Assembly (NCBI GenBank): GCA_028289425.1
Contig: JANQPL010000011.1
Location: 310,001 to 374,000 of the forward strand
Origin: Alphaproteobacteria bacterium
GTDB lineage: Bacteria > Pseudomonadota > Alphaproteobacteria > JANQMY01
Direction of reading: 5' to 3'
DNA: 64,000 nucleotides
In this document: piece by piece, positions 58,880-64,000 of the stretch
Layout of the letters: every line of letters begins with the position of its first letter
How positions within the stretch are numbered: position 1 is the stretch's first letter
The notes under the pieces: generated by a model
The model's input: only the letters and a program-made list of their open reading frames with translations
Database searches by the model: none
What the model was told of the DNA's origin: nothing
Made by a program: the position numbers and the translations under genes

Positions 58880-59010
58880 GAAACGCTCCTTATGGGGTGA
58901 GAGAGGAAGATGGATCGCGCCGGTCTTTGGCCCGGGCGAGGAGGGACGCGCCTGCGCGGATGGATGGATTGCTATTTCGTCTCTATACAGATCATTGACA
59001 TCGATTGGGT

Positions 59011-59193
59011 TTAGACTTTGATGTCCACATAGCGGCCCAAATCCCTGTCCATCGATTTCTGCGCGGTCTCCGTTTTTTCGGTCTTTTCAATCGCGGGCAC
59101 GGGCGTCGACAGGTCAACATCCTGCCGGGTTGTCAGCGGCAGCGGCCGGGCGATGGGGAGCCCTGCTGTGGTGCCGATCGTGGTAATTCTCAT
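59011..59193 (-). CDS. Small hypothetical protein
   Basis: This 60-residue protein begins MRITTIGTTAGLP and ends GRYVDIKV. GGAGGTTTGTG precedes the ATG, a clear translation signal. It is polar and has no membrane segment. It may belong to a short conserved alphaproteobacterial family but is not recognised with confidence. The 130 bp between it and the zinc-ribbon gene (58880-59010) hold nothing recognisable. Confidence 0.5.
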   Translation of the reverse strand: MRITTIGTTAGLPIARPLPLTTRQDVDLSTPVPAIEKTEKTETAQKSMDRDLGRYVDIKV

Positions 59194-59353
59194 CACAAAC
59201 CTCCGCTGAGAATTGCCCTTGCCTGCACCTTGAGATGGGGTGTTCCACGATGGAAGGAAGGGGCGTTTCGCGCCGGTTTTGATTGGTGTTTTCTATCAGA
59301 CCGGCACTCAATCGGCGGACGCAGCGGCGCCCGCCGTTCGGAACGAACGTGAC

Positions 59354-60853
59354 CTATTGGCCCTGGCCAAGGGAATAGCCGGGCTCTCCATCAAAGTTAA
59401 AAAGATGCTCGGTTTTGATGTAGTCGATATTCGCGTCGGTGAGATACCTCAGCAGGGTGAGCACATCGTCATTGCCGGCGGCCGGCGAGGACTTCGCCAG
59501 AAAGCGGCACCGCCAATGGTCGGTACAAAAAGTTTCCGGAAGTCCGTTGGGCCACACTTTGACACCGCGATTGGTAATCATGGTAAGCGAGAAAGGCTCT
59601 TGAGTAGCCGCGCGCAACGCCTCCGCAAGCTCGTCCGGGGTCTGACGGGAATGCACAAAAATGTCGATGCCCACCAGATCTTTCTTTGCCGGCGGACGCT
59701 TGGCGGGTGGGACAACGCGGATCGGTTTTGCATCGACGCGGCTTGATGCCGGTGCGAGCTTCACCGGCTCTGTGCCCAGCCGGTCGATCACCGCCTGGGC
59801 GAAATCTTGCGTGCCCAACGCCAAGCGGGACGTTTCCTTGTTGTAGATGTCGGCGGTGTGAATGCCGTCTTCTATGGTTTTGAGCCATGCGTTACGCACG
59901 GTCCGGGCCACGTCCGGCTGGCCCATATGGTCGAGCATCATGGCGCCCGCCAAGAGCAGGCCGGACGGATTGGCCAGATCCTTCCCGGCGATGTCGGGGG
60001 CGGAGCCGTGAATGGCTTCGAACATGGCGCCATGTTCGCCGACATTGGCGGACGGGGCCAATCCCACGGAGCCGGAGATTTGCGCGGCAATGTCACTGAC
60101 CACATCCCCGTAGAGGTTGGGCAACACCACCACGTCAAAATCTTCCGGCCGGTCCGCCAAGCGGGCAGCGCCTATATCGATGATGTGGTGTTCGTTCCAG
60201 ATTTCCGGATAGTCCGCCGCCACTTCCTCAAACACCTTGTGAAACAGACCGTCGGTCATCTTCATGATGTTGTCTTTGGTAAAGCAGGTCACTTTGTGGC
60301 GGTCATGGGCCCGAGCATAGTCGAAGGCGTAGCGCACGATCCGCTCGCAGCCCGGCCGGGTAATGAGCTTGAGGCACTGATAGACATCGTCCGTCTGCCG
60401 ATGTTCGATGCCGGCATACAGGTCTTCCTCGTTCTCGCGGATGATCACCAGATCCATTTTAGGATGCTTGGTTTCCACAAAGGGTGCGTAAGAGACGCAT
60501 GGCCGCACATTGGCGAACAGACCAAGGGATTTGCGAATGGTCACATTCAGGCTCTTGAAGCCGCCGCCCTGGGGCGTGCTGATAGGCGCTTTGTAGAATA
60601 CTTTGCAACGGCGCAGCCGGTCCCAAGATTCACTGGTGATCCCGGACGTGACGCCCGAACGATAGATGCGCTCCCCCACTTCGATCGGCACGATGTCAAG
60701 ATCCGCCCCGGCCGCTTCCAAAACAGTAAGGCTGGCCGACATGATCTCAGGACCGATACCGTTGCCATATGCCACGGCAACGGCTGTTCCCGCGGGATGA
60801 TCGAAACTCCTTGCCAGTCTGGCCACATCATCCAATTTTGGCTGCACATTCAT
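59354..60853 (-). CDS. icd: Isocitrate dehydrogenase (long form, IMDH-like fold)
   Basis: This 499-residue enzyme oxidises isocitrate to 2-oxoglutarate. The substrate-binding run SLNVTIRKSLGLFANVRP is complete, followed by VIIRENEEDLYAGIEHRQ, and the Mg2+/cofactor region reads LYGDVVSDIAAQISGSVGLAPSANVG and FEAIHGSAPDIAGKDLANP. The C-terminal extension of about 130 residues (from about 370) is the mark of the long form seen in Thermus and rickettsiae. AGGAGGATTGATC precedes ATG 60853. An NAD-type 3-isopropylmalate-like enzyme is the alternative. It is monocistronic. Confidence 0.8.
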   Translation of the reverse strand: MNVQPKLDDVARLARSFDHPAGTAVAVAYGNGIGPEIMSASLTVLEAAGADLDIVPIEVGERIYRSGVTSGITSESWDRLRRCKVFYKAPISTPQGGGFKSLNVTIRKSLGLFANVRPCVSYAPFVETKHPKMDLVIIRENEEDLYAGIEHRQTDDVYQCLKLITRPGCERIVRYAFDYARAHDRHKVTCFTKDNIMKMTDGLFHKVFEEVAADYPEIWNEHHIIDIGAARLADRPEDFDVVVLPNLYGDVVSDIAAQISGSVGLAPSANVGEHGAMFEAIHGSAPDIAGKDLANPSGLLLAGAMMLDHMGQPDVARTVRNAWLKTIEDGIHTADIYNKETSRLALGTQDFAQAVIDRLGTEPVKLAPASSRVDAKPIRVVPPAKRPPAKKDLVGIDIFVHSRQTPDELAEALRAATQEPFSLTMITNRGVKVWPNGLPETFCTDHWRCRFLAKSSPAAGNDDVLTLLRYLTDANIDYIKTEHLFNFDGEPGYSLGQGQ

Positions 60854-61027
60854 GATCAATCCTCCTGATAGGGTCTGACGATCATATGGGCCATTTGGAT
60901 TGGATTGATAAATCGGATGTGCCGCGCCCTGTCATTGGATTCACCCACGCGCCAAGCAGCCCATCGCTCCAATACGGGCCACTTAATCAGCATCAGGATG
61001 AATAGGGTTAATGTCCGGGGAAGAAAG

Positions 61028-61070
61028 GAAGCGGCGGGCGGGACCTTGGGGACGGTCCGCCCGCCGCTTC
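61028..61070 (-). terminator. Strong GC-rich hairpin terminator
   Basis: GAAGCGGCGGGCGGGACC (61028-61045) pairs with GGTCCGCCCGCCGCTTC (61054-61070) around 8 nt with one bulge. On the minus strand a T-rich run follows (TTCCTTTCTT). It terminates the leftward gene ending at 61131. The remaining bases in 60854-61130 show nothing else. Confidence 0.65.
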
Positions 61071-61130
61071 CGGTTGCCAGGCCGTGCGCGTCTCATCTTT
61101 CAAGGCCGGCAACGAAAGAGGGGGAAGGGT

Positions 61131-61442
61131 TCAAGTCACCACGCAGTCGACGCTGCCTGGAGGCCCTTCGATCGGAATGCTTCGCTGCAAACCGGATGCG
61201 GTTTCATCAATCAGAATAGTGCCTGGCACCCAAGGTGCCGGGGCATCGCCACAGCCATCGGACGCCTCCACGTCTGTGGTGCCATCCGTCGCGCCGTCTG
61301 CTGACGATTCAGCCCCCGCGACCGCCGGCAGTGCCCACAAGGCAACAATCAGCAAAGACAGCACGCCGATGGATATGGCGCCCCGCATATCCTTTCGTGG
61401 GGCACGGGCCAAAGCCCGTGTTCGGCGGTAAGGTTCCCGCAT
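61131..61442 (-). CDS. Small secreted or anchored hypothetical protein
   Basis: This 103-residue protein has a basic N-terminus (RRTRALARAPRKDMR), one hydrophobic segment (AISIGVLSLLIVALWALPAVAG) and then a Ser/Asp/Thr-rich, Cys-containing tail (GCGDAPAPWVPG; final VDCVVT). GGAGGAGATATC precedes ATG 61442. It is divergent from the PspA-like gene and may be part of an envelope-stress group. No family is recognised. Confidence 0.65.
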   Translation of the reverse strand: MREPYRRTRALARAPRKDMRGAISIGVLSLLIVALWALPAVAGAESSADGATDGTTDVEASDGCGDAPAPWVPGTILIDETASGLQRSIPIEGPPGSVDCVVT

Positions 61443-61671
61443 GATATCTCCTCCAAATTCATGACCCGCGCGGCAACGCCGCGTCTTTGAGTCTAATGTT
61501 GGACTGGCGCCGCCCTTCGCAATGCCCATTGGCAATTCCTATTAAAACGCAGCGATTGCGTGGGCATGTGGGCCTTCGGTTTCCTATCAAAGCGGCTGCA
61601 AATTCCAATTGTTGCCTTTCGGGAACAACACCACTTTGCAAAGGACACGTCTCACGGCAGAGGAAAAAACA

Positions 61672-62466
61672 ATGGTCTGGCGATTCCTAAAGAACTTCGG
61701 GGCAACCAAAGCGTCCACCATGCTGGAGGATTTTGCCGGCGCCGTCGTCGCGTTCGATCCGGAAACCGCGAGCCGAACACAAATCGCCATGATGGAAGAC
61801 GAACTCGACCGGCTGGGTCTGCGGCTTGCGGAAGCCGAAGAAGAAGCCCGGCGCGAACGGGAAGAGACCGCGGAAATCGAGCACAAGTATGAAAAGTATC
61901 TGAAGGCGGCAGGGGTGCTGGAAACCCAGCTCGCCGACGAGCAGGACCCGGATGAAATTGGCCAACTGGAAGCCAGCCTGTCGCGCATCGTTAGCCGCTT
62001 GGAAGAGCTCAAATCGGAGATCGAGCGCGAGCAGCGCGAGGATCAAGAGGTGACGGTTTGGTGCAACGAACTGCGCGATGCCTTCGAGACATTGGCCCAG
62101 AAGCTGCGCACGGCCCATCACGATCTTCGATCCGCACAAAGACAAATGGAAACAGCCAAGCTGCAGCGGGATCGTGCACAAGAAGCGAACCGCCGCGCCA
62201 AGGAGGCGGCGGGCATGGTGAACTCCATGAACGCCATGAGCGTGGCACTCGATAAAATGAACGAGGAAACGGCGCGGGCCCGCGCCGAGGCGGATACACT
62301 GAACCTGAAGGCAAACCTGTTTCGGACGGATCAGCTCGACGACGATCCGCACATCGCACGCGCCCTGGCGCGGGCCGATACCGGCACGGCGGGCGGCGGA
62401 TCGCTGTCGGAACGGCTCAATGCTCTGCGTGGGGATAGCGGCCCCAAGCGCCTGCCCGCCGCATAA
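61672..62466 (+). CDS. PspA/IM30-like coiled-coil protein
   Basis: This 264-residue protein begins MVWRFLKNFGATKASTMLED and is dominated by long coiled coils (about 35-190) rich in Glu, Arg and Ala. There are no membrane segments. The length and coil layout match PspA/IM30 proteins that bind stressed inner membranes, although the N-terminal amphipathic helix is not typical, so a distant paralogue is likely. ATG 61672 is chosen because AGAGGAAAAAAC precedes it; the frame is open upstream. The divergent small secreted protein and the nearby zf-TFIIB protein may belong to the same response. Confidence 0.7.
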   Translation: MVWRFLKNFGATKASTMLEDFAGAVVAFDPETASRTQIAMMEDELDRLGLRLAEAEEEARREREETAEIEHKYEKYLKAAGVLETQLADEQDPDEIGQLEASLSRIVSRLEELKSEIEREQREDQEVTVWCNELRDAFETLAQKLRTAHHDLRSAQRQMETAKLQRDRAQEANRRAKEAAGMVNSMNAMSVALDKMNEETARARAEADTLNLKANLFRTDQLDDDPHIARALARADTGTAGGGSLSERLNALRGDSGPKRLPAA

Positions 62467-62475
62467 AAGCTCTCC

Positions 62476-63855
62476 TTAGCCGGCCGCCTCCGCCCGCGCG
62501 AGACTGCGCGCATAGTGGGGGCGGCCCCACCACAGCAGCCCCAAACCAAGCGGCCCGAAAACACCGCTCATCAACATGATGGAATAGCGTACGCCTTCAG
62601 GTCCCGTGAACAGATAGTCATTGATGGCACCCGCTATGGGCGGGCCGATTCCCATGCCAAACAAAGCGCCGACCACCGCATAAATGGCCGCGATCTGCGC
62701 GCGCATGTGGGCCGGGGCGATCACCGGCAACGCCCCATTAGCCAAGCCGAAGGGCGCGTTCAGGAAGAACACGGCAGGCACGTAGAAAATCCAGGCCCAC
62801 AGGGCCGACGGGGCCAATTGGATCAGAAAGATGAACGGGATGACCGCCGCGCCCCCCAACATGCCGCCCAAGATGATTGCATCTTGCCGGCCACGCCGAT
62901 GGAACAGCTCTGCCATGTATGGCGCCCATAAAGTCCCCGCCGGTCCGGCGATGATGTAAATGAGGCCGAAGAGCTGAGAGGCGTCACCCGCCGACACGTC
63001 GTGAATGCGAGTGAAATAGGTGGGCGTCCAAAACACAAAGGCCCATCCCACCAAGGCAAGGCTGGTGAACCCCAGATGATGGGCAATGATGGTGCGCCAA
63101 TTGTCCAGGTAGAATTGTTTGAGCGGTGCTAGATCCGACCAGGCAAAGCCGGAAGGGACCGTCGACGCCTTGCGGGCGGGCTCGCGCACGGTGAGCATCA
63201 ACAGCGCCACCAGAACGCCGGGGGCGCCCACATAGATGAAGGTGAGCTGCCAGGGCATCAGCGCGCCGAATATCCCCGCATCCACAGGCGGGCTGTTTTT
63301 GACCAGCTCCACCACAATGCCGCCCACCAGGAAGGCGATACCTGTGCCGATGACGGCGCCGAGCTGAAAAACGCTCATGGCCCGCGGGATTAAATGGCGC
63401 GGGAAGTAGTCGCCCACCAAAGAATGGGTGGACGGGCCTAAGGTGGCCTCGCCCACGCCCACGCCGATGCGCGCCAGCAGGAGCTGCGCGAAATTGCGCG
63501 ACAGGCCGCAAGCGACCGTCATGATGCTCCAGGACACAATGCCGATGGTGATGATCAGCCGGCGGCTCTTCCGGTCGGCCAGCACGGCGATGGGCAGGCC
63601 GGCAAGCGCATAAAAGATCGCAAAGCCGCCATAGAGCCAGCCCACTTGCGTGTCGTTGATGCCCAGATCTTCTCGCAGCGGTTCCACCACCAAGGCGACA
63701 ATCTGCCGGTCGATGAACGACACCAGCAGAGCAAGGGTGAGCACCACGACCACCCACCAGGCATAGCGATGCTGCGCGCTGTCTTGCGATTCAACAGTTC
63801 CGGATACGGACGAAGGTGAAGCGGCCTTCGCGGCGGGCTTTTCGGTGGATGCCAT
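62476..63855 (-). CDS. MFS transporter (spinster/OPA-like)
   Basis: This 459-residue major facilitator has twelve membrane segments. The MFS loop motif between segments 2 and 3 reads GLPIAVLADRKSRRLIITIG, and FVDRQIVALVVEPLREDLGINDTQVGWLYGGFAIFYALAG is the start typical of spinster-like carriers of lipids, bile acids or aromatic acids. A polar N-terminal tail precedes segment 1. It lies 28 bp upstream (in the transcription sense, downstream) of nothing else on its strand until the partial gene at 63883, which precedes it by 28 bp and is probably co-transcribed with it. The substrate is unknown. Confidence 0.85.
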   Translation of the reverse strand: MASTEKPAAKAASPSSVSGTVESQDSAQHRYAWWVVVVLTLALLVSFIDRQIVALVVEPLREDLGINDTQVGWLYGGFAIFYALAGLPIAVLADRKSRRLIITIGIVSWSIMTVACGLSRNFAQLLLARIGVGVGEATLGPSTHSLVGDYFPRHLIPRAMSVFQLGAVIGTGIAFLVGGIVVELVKNSPPVDAGIFGALMPWQLTFIYVGAPGVLVALLMLTVREPARKASTVPSGFAWSDLAPLKQFYLDNWRTIIAHHLGFTSLALVGWAFVFWTPTYFTRIHDVSAGDASQLFGLIYIIAGPAGTLWAPYMAELFHRRGRQDAIILGGMLGGAAVIPFIFLIQLAPSALWAWIFYVPAVFFLNAPFGLANGALPVIAPAHMRAQIAAIYAVVGALFGMGIGPPIAGAINDYLFTGPEGVRYSIMLMSGVFGPLGLGLLWWGRPHYARSLARAEAAG

Positions 63856-63882
63856 AAGGAAGAACGATGCCGGCCGAGCGGC

Positions 63883-64000
63883 TTAGGCCTTCTGTTCGAG
63901 CAGGGCTGGGTCCTTCATTTCGAAGAAGTCGAGGAAATTGTAGGGTCCCGGCAGGGCCACGATATAGACAACCCGCTCTGTCACTTCCCCTTCCGCATGG
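63883..64000 (-). CDS. Hypothetical protein, partial (5' end outside window)
   Basis: The last 38 codons of a leftward gene read GEVTERVVYIVALPG, then PYNFLDFFEMKDPALLEQKA and a TAA stop at 63885-63883. Too little is seen to assign a family. It lies 28 bp ahead of the MFS gene on the same strand and is probably in the same operon, so it may belong to the pathway of the transported compound. Confidence 0.7.
   Translation of the reverse strand, partial: HAEGEVTERVVYIVALPGPYNFLDFFEMKDPALLEQKA

Noticed and set aside
58322-58900. Plus-strand open frame over the zinc-ribbon gene
   Set aside because: The minus strand encodes an intact TFIIB-type zinc ribbon with a good ribosome site; the plus frame has no recognisable features.
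1-64000. tRNA, rRNA, integrase, transposase or CRISPR loci
   Set aside because: None was recognised on either strand by eye. A covariance-model scan for tRNAs, including tRNA-Sec, would be needed to exclude them.

Overview
The window reads as chromosome of a GC-rich, aerobic, Gram-negative bacterium, most likely an alphaproteobacterium. It has outer-membrane genes (a ZnuD-type TonB receptor, an autotransporter, a SLAM-like barrel), a Fur-family Zur with AT-rich palindromic boxes, and many SDR, luciferase-like, flavin monooxygenase and carboxymuconolactone-decarboxylase-like genes of the kind used for cyclic or aromatic substrates. No rRNA, tRNA, CRISPR array, integrase or transposase was recognised. 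The species cannot be fixed from the sequence.

The most notable content is two genes that stop-codon-based gene calling breaks in two. At 22355-22825 a complete glutathione peroxidase has an in-frame UGA exactly at the peroxidatic residue. At 14147-15019 a GrdB/PrdB-like reductase-family protein has an in-frame UGA in a UxxC motif. Both UGAs are followed by a hairpin with GGU in its apical loop, 18-24 nt downstream, the layout of the E. coli fdhF SECIS. The organism therefore very probably makes selenoproteins, with the Sec machinery outside this window.

Layout. 0-3.2 kb: end of a DUF1499 gene, a decayed membrane gene, an SDR, and an operon of two cupins and a hydrolase. 3.3-10 kb: a zinc-starvation locus with Zur, two CobW/COG0523 GTPases flanking an iron-type alcohol dehydrogenase, and a ZnuD-like receptor. 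37.7-41.8 kb: the second zinc locus, with a DUF2796 protein, an ABC transporter and a DUF3299 protein divergent from a ZIP transporter. Three matching Zur boxes (3868, 7854, 40947) tie the two loci together.

10-22.9 kb is an accessory stretch: a nuclease, an esterase-Baeyer-Villiger monooxygenase fusion, the GrdB-like selenoprotein, a LuxR-type cluster enclosed by a copy of that gene's 3' end, a TetR/VOC/deacetylase cluster, a collapsed flavoprotein gene, an endonuclease-like gene and the Sec-peroxidase. 23-35 kb holds catabolic oxidoreductases, RsgA, and many dispersed palindromic repeats. 35-46.6 kb holds the autotransporter, the second zinc locus, two TetR systems, a flavin monooxygenase, and a SLAM-like/FecR pair.

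46.6-64 kb holds surface-polysaccharide functions (glycosyltransferase, sulfotransferase, MBOAT plus SGNH-like partner), a persulfide dioxygenase-rhodanese fusion, a questin-oxidase-like gene divergent from a SufR-like regulator, a membrane adenylate cyclase, an isocitrate dehydrogenase, a PspA-like protein with small envelope proteins, and an MFS transporter. A second copied 3' gene end, from the SufR-like gene, lies at 58120-58254.
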